Shown here: in pieces, positions 52,398 to 62,321 of the stretch | How the letters are laid out: each line of letters opens with the position of its first letter | Numbering within the stretch: position 1 is the stretch's first letter | Assembly (NCBI RefSeq): GCF_002269125.1 | Contig: NZ_NQKI01000002.1 | Location: 62,001-126,000 of the forward strand | Direction of reading: 5' to 3' | Source of the DNA: Pseudomonas lundensis | GTDB taxonomy: Bacteria > Pseudomonadota > Gammaproteobacteria > Pseudomonadales > Pseudomonadaceae | DNA length: 64,000 bases | Translations under genes and position numbers: made by a program | Notes under the pieces: generated by a model | The model's database searches: none | Told to the model about the DNA's origin: nothing | What the model saw: the letters and a program-made list of their open reading frames with translations, nothing else

Positions 52398-52433
52398 AAA
52401 CAAAGGGCCCTTCGGGGCCCTTTGTTGTTTTTG
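52398..52433 (+). terminator. Intrinsic terminator after purA
   Basis: ACAAAGGGCCC, tetraloop TTCG, GGGCCCTTTGT, then TGTTTTT. Perfect 11-bp stem with a stable UUCG loop. Confidence 0.93.
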
Positions 52434-52523
52434 CCGCGAATGCAGTTCACGGCATGACCCTTGCTGTAGAGAACCCATCAAAGGTGCCATCAATGTAATG
52501 GCACCGTCGTAGAGGGGTTCGTC

Positions 52524-54458
52524 ATGTCAGCCATTCTTTCTCTGTTACAAAGCCGACTGTTGCGGCCCGTGTTCGTTACCCTTGGTATCGCCCTTTTGGT
52601 GCAAGTGCTGGTCGCGGTTGCACTGACACGGAGCACGGTCACGGCGTTGGAGTCGGATCTGCACACGCGTTTGGGGGCCGACAGTCAAAAACTCTCGGCG
52701 GAACTGGAGCAAGCCGGAAACGAAGTAAAAGGCAGTCTGGAAGGCTTGTCGGCGAGTACGCGGCAACGCCTGACAGCAGGGTTATCCCCGCGCTTGAAAG
52801 CCGAGCAGGCGCAGGTGCGTACGACCCTTGAAAAAAGCTTGATGGATTCCGCGAACGACATGGCGCAACTCCTTGCCGCCGTAGCGCCGCGTGCGATGTG
52901 GGACAGCGACGTGCCTACCCTGTCTGAATTCGCCCGTCGTGCTCAGCGTAATCCCAACGTGCTGTTTGTGGTCTACGACGACGCCACCGGCCAGCACCTC
53001 ACGCGTTACCTCAACCGTGAAAACCCAATCAACAAAGCGCTGCTGGAAAAGGGTCAGGGGGAGCGTGCGCTGGATAAAGTGCTGGATGCGGCACGCCATG
53101 ATCCGGCGGTGTATTACCTCGAAGCCCCTATCAGCCCCAATGGTGTGGAGATTGGCAAAGTTCTCATGGGGGTTTCCACCGCGACGATTGAGCAGGACGT
53201 GGTGGCGCTTGATAAACGTTTTAACGGGTTGATTGCCAGCAGTGAGCAGTTGGTCAGCGAAAGTCTGCAAGGGGCGGCCGCCGACAGTGCGGGCGCATTG
53301 CGTTCGCGACTGGAATCGGCCCAAGCCGCAGCCGCCCAGATGCAGGCCAATACCGCCAGCACCGTCCGTGATGCGGCGGACACCCTGCGCTGGCGCATCG
53401 GGCTGGGGCTGGCGATTGTCGGCTTTGCTGTCCTGCTGCTGGTGGCCGTAGTGCTGGGGCGGCGCGTGGTCAACAAGCTCTTGTTGCTGATCGCGGCACT
53501 GGATGACTTGGCTGCCGGGGAGGGCGACCTGACCAAGCGCGTAGGGCTTACCAGTAAAGATGAAATCGGTGACATGGCGGGCGCGGTCAACCGCTTTGTC
53601 GATAAATTACAGCCCATCGTGCGTGAAGCAGGGGACGTGGCGCAGCGCACCGGTGTCGAAATCGGTGCCATGACCCTGCGCAATGCCGGAGCGGACGCCG
53701 CCGCGCAATTGCAGCGTGATGAGGTGGCTCAAAGTCTGGACGCCTTGTCGACCATGGCCGATGACGCGCAAACGGAAAGCCAGGCGATGCAGGCAGCGCT
53801 GCAACAGGTGATGGATATTCGCCAGGCCACTGATGAAAACACCCGTACCTCCGCGCAGGTAGGCGGTCTGATCGAAGCGCTGGCGGAGCAGGTCGGTGCC
53901 GGGGCCAAAGTGATCGAGCGATTGGCACAGCAAAGCGAGCAGATCGAAGTGGTCCTGACTGTGATTCACGGTATCGCAGAGCAAACTAACTTGCTGGCCC
54001 TTAACGCAGCCATTGAGGCGGCGCGAGCGGGAGAGACCGGTCGGGGCTTTGCGGTTGTGGCAGACGAGGTGCGGGCACTGGCGAGCAAAACGCAAAGCTC
54101 GACGGGCGATATCCAGGCGCACATCGTGGCCTTGCAGCAAGGTGCTAAAGAAGCGGTCACTGCTATCGGGCTAGCGGGGCGTCAAGCGGATGAGGGGCTG
54201 GCGGTGCTGCGTGGCAGCGTGCAATTACAGAAAACCGTCCAGGCCTCGGTGGAGAAGGTGCATGCCGCCATTGACGACGCCACCCGAGCCGCAGCTCATC
54301 AGGCGCAGGGTGCCCATGCGGTGCGTGCGCGGGTGCAAGTGATCCATGCGCAGACCGAGCGGGCGGCGCAGGCTGTGAGTGAAACCACGGCCAGTGGAAG
54401 GGTGCTGGATGGGTTGGCAGCGCAGTTGAAGGCGAGTCTTGGGCAGTTTCGTGCCTGA
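52524..54458 (+). CDS. Methyl-accepting chemotaxis protein
   Basis: 644 residues. One membrane helix near residues 14-36, a periplasmic sensor of about 250 residues, a second helix ([20 protein letters not shown], about 293-312), HAMP to about 365, then the signalling coiled coil. The hairpin tip [19 protein letters not shown] and [13 protein letters not shown] is canonical (about residues 484-520). There is no CheR-binding pentapeptide at the C-terminus (ends GQFRA). The periplasmic part is predicted helical with a small mixed domain; ligand unknown. Closed by a palindromic element. Confidence 0.93.
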   Translation: MSAILSLLQSRLLRPVFVTLGIALLVQVLVAVALTRSTVTALESDLHTRLGADSQKLSAELEQAGNEVKGSLEGLSASTRQRLTAGLSPRLKAEQAQVRTTLEKSLMDSANDMAQLLAAVAPRAMWDSDVPTLSEFARRAQRNPNVLFVVYDDATGQHLTRYLNRENPINKALLEKGQGERALDKVLDAARHDPAVYYLEAPISPNGVEIGKVLMGVSTATIEQDVVALDKRFNGLIASSEQLVSESLQGAAADSAGALRSRLESAQAAAAQMQANTASTVRDAADTLRWRIGLGLAIVGFAVLLLVAVVLGRRVVNKLLLLIAALDDLAAGEGDLTKRVGLTSKDEIGDMAGAVNRFVDKLQPIVREAGDVAQRTGVEIGAMTLRNAGADAAAQLQRDEVAQSLDALSTMADDAQTESQAMQAALQQVMDIRQATDENTRTSAQVGGLIEALAEQVGAGAKVIERLAQQSEQIEVVLTVIHGIAEQTNLLALNAAIEAARAGETGRGFAVVADEVRALASKTQSSTGDIQAHIVALQQGAKEAVTAIGLAGRQADEGLAVLRGSVQLQKTVQASVEKVHAAIDDATRAAAHQAQGAHAVRARVQVIHAQTERAAQAVSETTASGRVLDGLAAQLKASLGQFRA

Positions 54459-54464
54459 AAGCCA

Positions 54465-54512
54465 AGGCCTCACCCTGCCTCTCATTGCGTGAGTGGGGCG
54501 GGGTGAGGGCCT
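54465..54512. repeat. Imperfect copy of the CCCTCACCCT/AGGGTGAGGG palindromic element
   Basis: AGGCCTCACCCTGCC (54465-54479) pairs with GGGCGGGGTGAGGGCCT (54496-54512) with one bulge and one mismatch, between the convergent chemoreceptor and ABC permease genes. Same core as 29841-29873. Confidence 0.6.
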
Positions 54513-54517
54513 ACTGT

Positions 54518-56071
54518 TTACCGGCTTAAATACATCCGTGTGGTCAGCAAATACACCGGCAACCCTGACACCAGAATCAACAGCGCGGCATACGGCGCCG
54601 CCGCAGCGAACTCGATGTTTGAGGTGTGCGACCACACTTGCGTAGCCAGCGTATTAAGCCCGGTCGGGCTCAGCAGCAATGTCGCCGTCAGTTCTTTCAT
54701 CGCATCGAGGAACACCAGCGCAAACGCTGCGCCCAAGGCCGGGAAGATAATCGGCAATGTCACGCGGCAAAATGCCGAGAACGATGAAGCCCCCAGCGTG
54801 CGTGCCGCCTCTTCAAGTTGCGGCGCGGCCTTGTTCAGCGCCGTGCGGATCGGGGCTTGAGCCAGCGGTAAAAACAACAACGCGTATGCGATCAGCAGCA
54901 AGGCCGAGGTTTGGTACAGCGCAGGCACGTAATGCAGGGCGAAGTACACCAGCGCCAAGGCAATCACCAGGCCCGGCAAGGCGTGCAGCAGATACGGTAA
55001 ACGTTCGGCCCAGATCGCCAACTGACCTTTATAACGCACCACCAGCAACCCCACCGGCACCGCCAGTACCAGACACAGCGCTGCACCGCCCAATGCCAAG
55101 GACAGCGATGAGAACAAAGCTTCGCCAATCTCCGCCATCGGGAAGGCGGCCGAGCTGCCTTTGACCAGCCAGTACACCAACATACCCAACGGAATCCCGC
55201 TGCCAATGATCGCCAGTACCAGGCAATACAACTGACCTGCCAACGCAAACGTGCCCAGACGCACTTGTTCGGCATGACGTGCGGCACCCTGGCCGATGCG
55301 CACATGGCGCCCCTTGCCGCGCACTTTGAGTTCCAGCCACAACAACGTCAGGCACATCACCAGCAGCACGGCTGACAGCATTGCCGCATTGGCATTACTG
55401 AATTCCAGTTCGAACTGCTGATAAATCGCAGTGGTGAACGTTTGCAGGCCGATGATCGACAGCGCGCCGAACTCCACCAGCATATGCAGTGCAATCAGCA
55501 GCGAACCGGCCAGTAGCGATGGCCACAACAGCGGCAGGGTGATCCTGAAAAACACGCCCCAGCGGTTCTGGCCCAAAGTGCGGGCCGACTCTTCCAGGGC
55601 CGGGTCGAGGTTGCGCAACGTGGCCGCAACCGGGAGGAAAATCAGCGGGTACTTGGACAGGCTCATCACCAGAATGGCGCCGCCCAACCCTTCAAAACTG
55701 GAGCTGAGCGACACCCAAGTGAAGCTGCTGACAAACGCCGGGACCGCGAACGGCAGGCACAAAATCACCCCCCACAAACGGCGTCCCGGCAGGTTGCTGC
55801 GTTCCAGCAACCACGCCAGTGACAGACCGACCAGTGCGCAGGTCACGGTTACGCCTACCATCAGCAGTAACGTGTTGCGCATCAGGCCGAACACATAAGG
55901 CCGCCACAACATATGCGCCGCTTGCGCCCATCCGGCTTGCCAGGCTTTGGTGCCGACATACAGCAGCGGCAACAGGCTCAGACCCACCAGCAACAGGACG
56001 GGCAACAGCAACCAGATCGAAGGCCGTTTGCGTTTCAGGGTGAAGCGGGCAGGTTGGGTGGCCGCGAGCAT
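54518..56071 (-). CDS. Ferric-iron-type ABC transporter permease
   Basis: 517 residues with about twelve membrane helices, a duplicated binding-protein-dependent permease as in FbpB/SfuB. Each half has an EAA-type loop: ALEESARTLGQNRWGVFFRITLP and QLEEAARTLGASSFSAFCRVTLP. It would pass iron delivered by the neighbouring binding protein. Its ATG shares a base with the stop of that gene. No ATPase gene is adjacent; the pump must use one encoded elsewhere, as I recall for the P. aeruginosa equivalent. Confidence 0.9.
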   Translation of the reverse strand: MLAATQPARFTLKRKRPSIWLLLPVLLLVGLSLLPLLYVGTKAWQAGWAQAAHMLWRPYVFGLMRNTLLLMVGVTVTCALVGLSLAWLLERSNLPGRRLWGVILCLPFAVPAFVSSFTWVSLSSSFEGLGGAILVMSLSKYPLIFLPVAATLRNLDPALEESARTLGQNRWGVFFRITLPLLWPSLLAGSLLIALHMLVEFGALSIIGLQTFTTAIYQQFELEFSNANAAMLSAVLLVMCLTLLWLELKVRGKGRHVRIGQGAARHAEQVRLGTFALAGQLYCLVLAIIGSGIPLGMLVYWLVKGSSAAFPMAEIGEALFSSLSLALGGAALCLVLAVPVGLLVVRYKGQLAIWAERLPYLLHALPGLVIALALVYFALHYVPALYQTSALLLIAYALLFLPLAQAPIRTALNKAAPQLEEAARTLGASSFSAFCRVTLPIIFPALGAAFALVFLDAMKELTATLLLSPTGLNTLATQVWSHTSNIEFAAAAPYAALLILVSGLPVYLLTTRMYLSR

Positions 56072-57096
56072 TAGAGCAGGCCAACGTCGCGTTCGAGGTC
56101 CAGCGCTTCTTCGGCGTTGCCCAGATCGGCCGGGGTTACTTTAGGCGGTTGCAACTCATCGAACGGCTTGAGCCCGCGCTCCGAGACCATGCCTTTGCGC
56201 ATCGGGTATTCCGCAGTGGTGTTGGTAATCACGCGCTGGCCTTCTTCGCTGGCCATGTACGCCAGCAATTGCTGGGCTTCTTTCGGATGCTTGCTGGCTT
56301 TGAGCACACCTGCGCTGGACACGGTAATCAAGCCGCCCGCATCACCGTCGGTGAAGTAATGCAGCTTGGAGTCCAGTTGGCCTTTTTCGCGCTGCAAGGC
56401 AAACCAGTAGTAGTTATTGACCAACACTGCCGCCACTTCGCCATTCTCGACAGCTTTGAGCGCCACCATGTTGTTGGTGTAGGTCTTGCCGAAGGCACGC
56501 AGGCCAGTCAGCCATTCTTCTGCGGCTTCACGGCCATGCAGTTTGATGATGGCCACGGCTTGTTCCTGAAACGCGCCGCTGGTGGGCACGAAACCGATCT
56601 TGCCTTGCCATTCGGGGTCAGCAAAGTCCAGTACCGACTTGGGGAGGTCCTTTTCATCAATCTTTTTCGGGTTGAACGCAACCACGCGAGTACGTGCAGT
56701 CACGCCGATCCACGTGCCATTGGCGGCCACGTATTCCTTGGGCAGTGCTTGCAGGGTGGCGTCATCAGCCTTGGCCAGGAAACCCTGTTCGCCCAGGTTG
56801 TTCAGTGGCGGGGATTCCTCGGCGTAGAACACGTCGGCGGGCGAGCGATCACCTTCTTCCATGATTTGGCTGGCCAGCTGGTTGCTGCTGCCTTTGCGCA
56901 CATTCACATGAATGCCGGTCTTGGCTTCGAACGCGGCGGCGAGGTTATCACCGACCTCCTTGTGCTGACCGTTGTAGAGCGTCAGGGAGACTTTGTCGGC
57001 GGCGTAGGCGGTAGGTGCGGTGAGTGTGAGACCGATAGCGGCGATCGACAGGCCGCGCAGTAGGAATGTCGCAAGCTGGGTATTTCGGAGCATCAT
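56071..57096 (-). CDS. Periplasmic ferric-iron-binding protein (FbpA-like)
   Basis: 341 residues with a Sec signal peptide cut after AYA (about residue 32), then KVSLTLYNGQHKEVGDNLAAAF. The adjacent Tyr pair in VNNYYWFAL (about residues 227-229), plus SPADVFYAEES, are the iron-binding features of the FbpA/FutA class. It captures ferric ion for the permease encoded downstream. The initial MM offers two starts three bases apart. An inverted repeat upstream may be its operator. Confidence 0.92.
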   Translation of the reverse strand: MMLRNTQLATFLLRGLSIAAIGLTLTAPTAYAADKVSLTLYNGQHKEVGDNLAAAFEAKTGIHVNVRKGSSNQLASQIMEEGDRSPADVFYAEESPPLNNLGEQGFLAKADDATLQALPKEYVAANGTWIGVTARTRVVAFNPKKIDEKDLPKSVLDFADPEWQGKIGFVPTSGAFQEQAVAIIKLHGREAAEEWLTGLRAFGKTYTNNMVALKAVENGEVAAVLVNNYYWFALQREKGQLDSKLHYFTDGDAGGLITVSSAGVLKASKHPKEAQQLLAYMASEEGQRVITNTTAEYPMRKGMVSERGLKPFDELQPPKVTPADLGNAEEALDLERDVGLL

Positions 57097-57132
57097 TCGC
57101 TGGGTTCCTCGCTTGGGTACTACAAAACTTGT

Positions 57133-57154
57133 AACAATAATAAACGATATTGTT
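57133..57154. promoter_or_regulatory. Palindromic operator candidate upstream of the iron-binding protein gene
   Basis: AACAATA, 8 bases, TATTGTT: a 7-bp inverted repeat in an A+T-rich patch 37 bases before the start codon. It is not a good match to the 19-base Fur consensus, so the regulator is uncertain. Confidence 0.4.
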
Positions 57155-57217
57155 TCTCATGTGCGCTTGACCCAGCGTCCAATTGCGCAAACGCGACCAA
57201 CTGTGATGCCGTTGCCC

Positions 57218-58330
57218 TCATAGCGTGTCGAGAAAACTGCGCAAGGCCCGTAATTCTTCCTTATCCATGTTCAGGGCTTTCAGACGTTCGCTGGTGGTGG
57301 GGAACAGCGGATCGTTGATTTGTTGCGCGGTGGGCCGTGGGCGCGGCATGCCCATGTTGTAAAACGCCAGCGTGCCTTCCATGTTCACGAACAGACCGTT
57401 ATGCATCCACGGCGCGGTTTTGCTGACTAGTCGCAGGGACGGCGTACGGAAGGCGCCGACGTCTTCGGGCTTGTGGGTCACTTCGTAACGTCCCAGGTCC
57501 TCATATTTACGTCCGTAATAACTCAGTCCCACGTTATGGAATTGTTCGTCGCTCAAGGCGGGGCCGAAGTGGCAGTTCATGCAACGCGCTTTGGTGCGGA
57601 ACAGGTGCAGGCCGTAAAGTTGCTCCTCGCTCATGCGCTGCGGGCGCCCGCGCAGTAATTGTTCAAAGGCGGTCGTGCGGGTAGCCGTTACCAGCGTGCG
57701 TTGAAAGGTCGCCAATGCGTGTGCGGTTTTTTCCTGGGTAATCGGCCCGGGCCCAAAGACGCGGGCAAACTGCGCCACGTAGGACGTGTCTGAGTTGAGT
57801 CGTTGCAACAGTTGCGGGATGTCGAAGGCCATTTCCACTGGGTCAGTGATCGGGTGCATGGCCTGTTGTTCAAGATTACCGCCGCGGCCATCCCAGAACA
57901 GCGCAGTGCTGTAGCCGCTCATCACCAGGCTGGGCGCATTGCGGCGGCCGCTTTGGCGGTCATGGCCAAAAGATACGCGTCGGCCATCGGCAAACGCCAT
58001 GTCGGCTTCATGGCAGGACGCACAGGCAATCTGCCCTGAGCGCGACAGCTTGGGGTCGTTGAACAGTTTTTTACCCAGGGCGGCCTTGTCCTCGTTGAAG
58101 GGGTTGCTGGGGGGCGCGGGGGCATGAGCGGGGAGAGCGGCCATCTCTTGCCATTGCACGTCGGCGTCTATGCGAGGTGCTGGCCATTGCGCAATGGGCT
58201 GGCGATAAAGATTCGCGATGCAGGTTTTGTACTCGGCGGACCCTGCGATGCAGGGTTCAGCGGCGTGCGCGCTGCAGGCTAGTGCGCCCAGCCATAACCC
58301 AAGCACGCAGCGATGAAGGAGACTGTTCAA
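57218..58330 (-). CDS. MauG/MbnH-like dihaem cytochrome c peroxidase-family protein
   Basis: 370 residues with a Sec signal peptide (cut after AHA, about residue 23), so periplasmic. Two haem c attachment sites: CASCH (about residues 100-104) and CMNCH (about 248-252). The C-terminal block TPSLRLVSKTAPWMHNGLF and TLAFYNMG (about 298-327) is closer to MauG-type proteins, where the Tyr of such an FYN.G motif can be a haem ligand, than to classical CcpA. That distinction is inference. The ATG overlaps the TonB-receptor stop by 4 bases, so it is translated with the receptor. Confidence 0.85.
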   Translation of the reverse strand: MNSLLHRCVLGLWLGALACSAHAAEPCIAGSAEYKTCIANLYRQPIAQWPAPRIDADVQWQEMAALPAHAPAPPSNPFNEDKAALGKKLFNDPKLSRSGQIACASCHEADMAFADGRRVSFGHDRQSGRRNAPSLVMSGYSTALFWDGRGGNLEQQAMHPITDPVEMAFDIPQLLQRLNSDTSYVAQFARVFGPGPITQEKTAHALATFQRTLVTATRTTAFEQLLRGRPQRMSEEQLYGLHLFRTKARCMNCHFGPALSDEQFHNVGLSYYGRKYEDLGRYEVTHKPEDVGAFRTPSLRLVSKTAPWMHNGLFVNMEGTLAFYNMGMPRPRPTAQQINDPLFPTTSERLKALNMDKEELRALRSFLDTL

Positions 58331-61104
58331 AATGTGTAACCCACTTCGACCATAAATTGGCGACCCACTTCAAAGGTTGTCAGCCCCGTGGTGTCGGTGG
58401 TGCTGACGATTTGTTTGTCCAGCAGGTTGGTGACATCCAGGTTGACGAACACCGACTGGTCCTTGGCTGTTGGCATTTTCCAGGCCAGGCGGGTATCCCA
58501 GGTCAAGGCCCCGGAAAACGCTGTCTCTTCCCAGACGCGCACGGCATCCCCCTGAAACGCCGTGGTTTTACCCGTGGCCGCGATGCGCCGGTAGCCGTCG
58601 CGATAGCGCAGGAAGTTGCTCCACGTCAGGTGCAACGGTTCAACCTCGGTGACGGTGGTCAGGCGTGCCGTCCAGGGGCGGTTGTAATTGCTCGCGGGCA
58701 TGTCCGAATAGTTCATGAACTTGCCGTCGTACTGGATCGTAGGGTCTTCCACATAAAGGGCGCCGATGTTAGCGCTGTAGTTGGACAGGCCAGTGTTTTG
58801 CACATTGCTCCAGTCCATGGCGAATTGCCCTGTGGTGCGGGTGCTGCCCACCACGAGGGGGTGCAGCGGGGTGATGGTCAGGGTGTAGATGTCAGCTTCG
58901 CTTTGGCCGCCGTTGTAATAGGTGTAGTAATTGGCCGCCAGGGTGGTGGGGTCGTCGGTGGGCGCACCGATCTGCGAGCCCCAGGCGCGGCTGACTTGCT
59001 CGCGCCCCTTACGGTTGACGTATTTGACGGCGAATTCGGTGTCCCACTGCACGTGGCTCAGGCCCAAGGTGAGTTCGTCGTCGTAGGGCACCTTCAACTG
59101 GTTGAACTTGCTGTCGTTGGGCGCGCGTTTGGTCATTTGCCAATCGGCCGAAGGTGTGGGCCGCGTGTATTCGGTGTTCATGGCGGCCACCCCGTCGCGC
59201 AGTTTGTAGGCGTACAGGTTGCGTCCGTAGTAACGATTGGCGCCCGCGGTGAGTCGGGTCTGCCCGTTGCCGAATACATCCAGCTCCACGGCGAATCGCG
59301 GCGCAAGTGTGACTTGTTTCATGTAGTCATCGCCGTCCATGCGCAAGCCGGGTCTCACGGTCAGGCGTTTGTAGCGTATTTCGTCCTGGATATAGAGCGC
59401 CCAGGAGCGCGTGTCGAAGGACGTCTTACCTTGGGTCACGGTTTTTTTGTTGGCATATTGCCCTTCCCAACTATTGACGGTCGTGCCCATCGAGCACAGC
59501 GGGTCATTGGCCGGGCAGGACGTGGCCTTGGCCACCGAATAACTGGTGTAGGGCGTGGCGCGCTCGTACATCACCGAGTTTTGCGCCAGCTCCAGACCGG
59601 TTTGCACGGCATGATCGACGCCCAGCCAGTTGACGCTGTTCCAGTCTGCCTTGAGCTTGTAGGCCAGGGTTTTCTGCGCTTCATCGATATCGCCGAACCC
59701 GCCTTCCGTGGCCGTAAGCGCATTGGTCCAGTCTTTGGTTGTAGAGGTGCGCCAGAACACCATGTAATCGCTGTCCGAGGTGCGGGAGGTGTTCATCTGG
59801 CTCCAGCTGAGATTTTGCTCAACCCGTGCCAGCGGGGCATTCCAGACCGCGCGAGCGCTGATACTGTCACCGCCGGCTTTCATGATGCGACCGGAATAAA
59901 TAGCGTTGGGCCCAAACGTTTCAGCAGTTTCTGGTGCGTGGGTGATGCTCACGTCCAACTTCCAGTCGTCGTTGACCTGCCAAGCGGCCTTGAGGAAGTA
60001 GTTGTCGATGCGTCGGGTCTGAACCTCGGCGGCATTGGCCGTTTCCGTCTGGTTGGAGACTGAAAACACGCGGGTCGGGATCGTGGAGTCCTTGCGCGAA
60101 AAGCTACCGAGCAAGCCGAAGTTCTCGGTCAAGTGACCTTCGAGGGTGGCGCGGGTGATGATTTTTTTAAATTCGGGCTGTGAGCTATTGCCGAACCCCG
60201 CCTCGTAATTCTCCAGATCGGGGTCGTCTTCGTTCAGGTGATACCGGGTCCATTCCGAGCGCGTCATTTGTACCGACAGCTTGCCGTGCAGGTCCATGCT
60301 CGGGTCACGTGTGTCTGCCTGCACCACACCGCCGTTGAAGCCACCATATTCGACGGGCACGTTGCTGTCGTAGACCTTGATGTCATTGAGCAGGTCAGTG
60401 TCGAGGGCCAGGCCTTGGCTGCGGCCAGGTATCTCGTCCATGTCATCGTTGGTGTTGCCGGGGTCCAGGTCGTTGTTCATGTTCATGCCGTCGACTATGA
60501 ACAGGTTCTGCCAGGGCTGGGCGCCGTTGATGCTGATGTTGGCCGGGGCGATTTCACCGGGGGACTTACTGTTGAGCTGATTGTTGTCGAATTGCACGTT
60601 GGGGTTGGTGCGCAACAGGCTGGTGATGTCGCCATTGCCCGAAGGCAGGCTCTCGATCATTTGCCGGTCGATGACTTGCTCACCTTGGTACACCGAATCC
60701 ATAGCGGTAATGGGCGTGCTTTTAATTAACAGCACATCACTTTCGGTGGGCGGCAGGATGGACACGCTGTCGGCGGACGTGACTTCCCATTGCAGCCCGC
60801 TGCCACTCAGCAGGCGGGCGAGGGCTTTCTCGGGGGTCATGTTGCCACTTACGGCGGCGCTGCCATGGGCTGCCAGTAGCGCGCTTTCCGCGCTGACTTG
60901 CCAGCCGGACTGTTGTGAAAACGCAATCAGCGCGGTAGCCAACGACTGGGCCGGAATCTGAAAGCGCAACTGCTGCTGACTAATCTGGGCCTGCGCTTCA
61001 GGAAGAGCGGCGCAGCTCAGTGAGGGCAGAAGCAGGCACGCAGCAAAGGAAAACGACCTGTAGCGAGGCAGGCTGACGCAACAACGCAAACGCGGACAAG
61101 GCAT
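58327..61104 (-). CDS. TonB-dependent receptor with N-terminal signalling (STN) domain
   Basis: 925 residues from the ATG at 61104, which has AGGT 7 bases upstream and opens directly into a signal peptide (MPCPRLRCCVSLPRYRSFSF). The GTG (61137) and ATG (61131) further upstream lack a ribosome site. After cleavage near residue 40 comes an STN domain (FQIPAQSLATALIAFSQQSG, ALARLLSGSGLQWEV, about 45-115), which signals to FecR. Then a plug (MIESLPSGNGDITSLLRTNP, NISINGAQPWQNLFIVDG) and a 22-strand barrel ending MVEVGYTF. Ligand unknown. Preceded by a Fur-like box and an ECF-type promoter candidate. Confidence 0.92.
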   Translation of the reverse strand: MPCPRLRCCVSLPRYRSFSFAACLLLPSLSCAALPEAQAQISQQQLRFQIPAQSLATALIAFSQQSGWQVSAESALLAAHGSAAVSGNMTPEKALARLLSGSGLQWEVTSADSVSILPPTESDVLLIKSTPITAMDSVYQGEQVIDRQMIESLPSGNGDITSLLRTNPNVQFDNNQLNSKSPGEIAPANISINGAQPWQNLFIVDGMNMNNDLDPGNTNDDMDEIPGRSQGLALDTDLLNDIKVYDSNVPVEYGGFNGGVVQADTRDPSMDLHGKLSVQMTRSEWTRYHLNEDDPDLENYEAGFGNSSQPEFKKIITRATLEGHLTENFGLLGSFSRKDSTIPTRVFSVSNQTETANAAEVQTRRIDNYFLKAAWQVNDDWKLDVSITHAPETAETFGPNAIYSGRIMKAGGDSISARAVWNAPLARVEQNLSWSQMNTSRTSDSDYMVFWRTSTTKDWTNALTATEGGFGDIDEAQKTLAYKLKADWNSVNWLGVDHAVQTGLELAQNSVMYERATPYTSYSVAKATSCPANDPLCSMGTTVNSWEGQYANKKTVTQGKTSFDTRSWALYIQDEIRYKRLTVRPGLRMDGDDYMKQVTLAPRFAVELDVFGNGQTRLTAGANRYYGRNLYAYKLRDGVAAMNTEYTRPTPSADWQMTKRAPNDSKFNQLKVPYDDELTLGLSHVQWDTEFAVKYVNRKGREQVSRAWGSQIGAPTDDPTTLAANYYTYYNGGQSEADIYTLTITPLHPLVVGSTRTTGQFAMDWSNVQNTGLSNYSANIGALYVEDPTIQYDGKFMNYSDMPASNYNRPWTARLTTVTEVEPLHLTWSNFLRYRDGYRRIAATGKTTAFQGDAVRVWEETAFSGALTWDTRLAWKMPTAKDQSVFVNLDVTNLLDKQIVSTTDTTGLTTFEVGRQFMVEVGYTF

Positions 61105-61135
61105 GAGATGACCTACGAAATGAAACGTCATAGTC

Positions 61136-61154
61136 ACTAATGCGAATCTTTATC
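61136..61154 (-). promoter_or_regulatory. Fur-box-like site upstream of the TonB receptor
   Basis: On the minus strand GATAAAGATTCGCATTAGT matches the commonly seen form GATAATGATTCTCATTTGC at 15 of 19 positions by eye. It is 32 bases before the chosen start codon and downstream of the candidate promoter. Confidence 0.65.
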
Positions 61155-61173
61155 AGTGACGTTCGTAGGTAAA

Positions 61174-61197
61174 GACGCCCGACGAATCAGGATTTCC
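61174..61197 (-). promoter_or_regulatory. ECF/FecI-type promoter candidate for the TonB receptor
   Basis: GGAAAT (61197-61192), 16 bases, then TC (61175-61174), resembling the GGAAAT-N17-TC pattern used by FecI-like sigma factors. It would let the sigma factor encoded upstream switch on the receptor when ligand is bound. Confidence 0.5.
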
Positions 61198-61287
61198 ATA
61201 AATAAATGAAAATAATCGTGGGAGCCGAAAAGGCGAGCGCAGGCCCGCCCCGGTATTGCTTGTCATCGCCTCGCGCGGGGGTGACCG

Positions 61288-62280
61288 CTAGGGTTTTGTC
61301 GAAACGATCAACGTATACGGCACGCTGTCCTGCACATGTCCGCCAAGCGGCGCGATGGCTGCTTGCAGGGCGCGCTTGGGGTCGCGCAGGTTGAGGGCGG
61401 CTGTAATGCGACGCTGGCCGAGTGTGTTGTCTGTCAGCACAATCAGACCCGGCTGATAGCGCCGCAATTGTGCGATTACGTCATCCACCGTTTGGTTGAT
61501 CGCCACCAGTTGCCAGCGCCGCCAGGGTGCGATGTGTTCGGCGGGCAGTTGAGTGAGGCGGGTGCTTTGCTCCGACGCGTTGAAGCGAAGTTGATCACCG
61601 TGGTGCAATACGTGGTCGGGCCCGTCAGATGATTGCGAAGTTTTGACGGCCACCGTGCCGCTTTCAACGCTGACGTCTACATTGCTATCGTTCAGGTTCA
61701 CGGCAAATTCAGTCCCGGTTACCCGCACGCGCACAGCGCCAGCATTGACGTAGAACGCGCGCGCAGCATCGGGCTTTACCGAGAAAAATGCCTGGCCGCG
61801 CAACAACGTGACCACCCTTCGCTGCGGGTCGATTTGCACGTCCACCACGCTATTGCTGTCGAGCAATACGTGGCTGCCGTCGCTCAGGGTGATGTCGCGG
61901 TGTTCGGCCGTCGGGCTATGAAAATCGGCACGCACGGCTTGCCAGTCCGGCAGCAGCATGAACATCGCGCAGGCTGCGACGGCTGCGCCGATCAGCGAGC
62001 GGTTACGGCGGCTAAAGCGTCTTGGGGCAGGCGCGGCCGACACCATGGGCGAGGCTGAAGGTTCCACGGGCAGGCTCAGCGCCTCGCCGCTCATGCGCCA
62101 GACTTTCAAGGCTTTACGGTAGGCCGCTTCATGCTCGGGTGCACTGGCACGCCATTCGCTCAGCTGTTTGTTCAGGCGGGGGTCGTCAGGGTGCTGCTGA
62201 ATCAGCAGCAGCCAGTCGAGCGCAGTCTCCCAGACCGGGTTCGGGGTTTCAGACGTCACGGCGCACGCCACCGGATTCAA
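61288..62280 (-). CDS. fecR: FecR-family anti-sigma regulator
   Basis: 330 residues from a TTG at 62280. Layout: DUF4880-like cytoplasmic part (WETALDWLLLIQQHPDDPRL, about 17-36), one membrane helix (about 95-112), the FecR domain (HRDITLSDGSHVLLDSNSVV, RVTGTEFAVN, about 125-215) and a C-terminal STN-like domain (about 255-325) that contacts the receptor. It relays receptor occupancy to the sigma factor. The start is uncertain: there is no ribosome site at the TTG, while an ATG at 62329 overlapping fecI opens a 26-codon frame that stops at 62249, one frame away. Confidence 0.88.
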   Translation of the reverse strand: MNPVACAVTSETPNPVWETALDWLLLIQQHPDDPRLNKQLSEWRASAPEHEAAYRKALKVWRMSGEALSLPVEPSASPMVSAAPAPRRFSRRNRSLIGAAVAACAMFMLLPDWQAVRADFHSPTAEHRDITLSDGSHVLLDSNSVVDVQIDPQRRVVTLLRGQAFFSVKPDAARAFYVNAGAVRVRVTGTEFAVNLNDSNVDVSVESGTVAVKTSQSSDGPDHVLHHGDQLRFNASEQSTRLTQLPAEHIAPWRRWQLVAINQTVDDVIAQLRRYQPGLIVLTDNTLGQRRITAALNLRDPKRALQAAIAPLGGHVQDSVPYTLIVSTKP

Positions 62281-62321
62281 GCATGTGGGTGGGTGCGGCA
62301 GGTGGCGGCGTATCGAAAAAG

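Noticed and set aside
57133..57154. Calling this palindrome a Fur box
   Set aside because: By eye fewer than about ten of nineteen positions fit; kept only as an unnamed operator candidate.
58177..60063. 628-codon plus-strand frame across the peroxidase and TonB-receptor genes
   Set aside because: Antisense to two well-supported genes; Gly/Val/His-rich filler with no motif.
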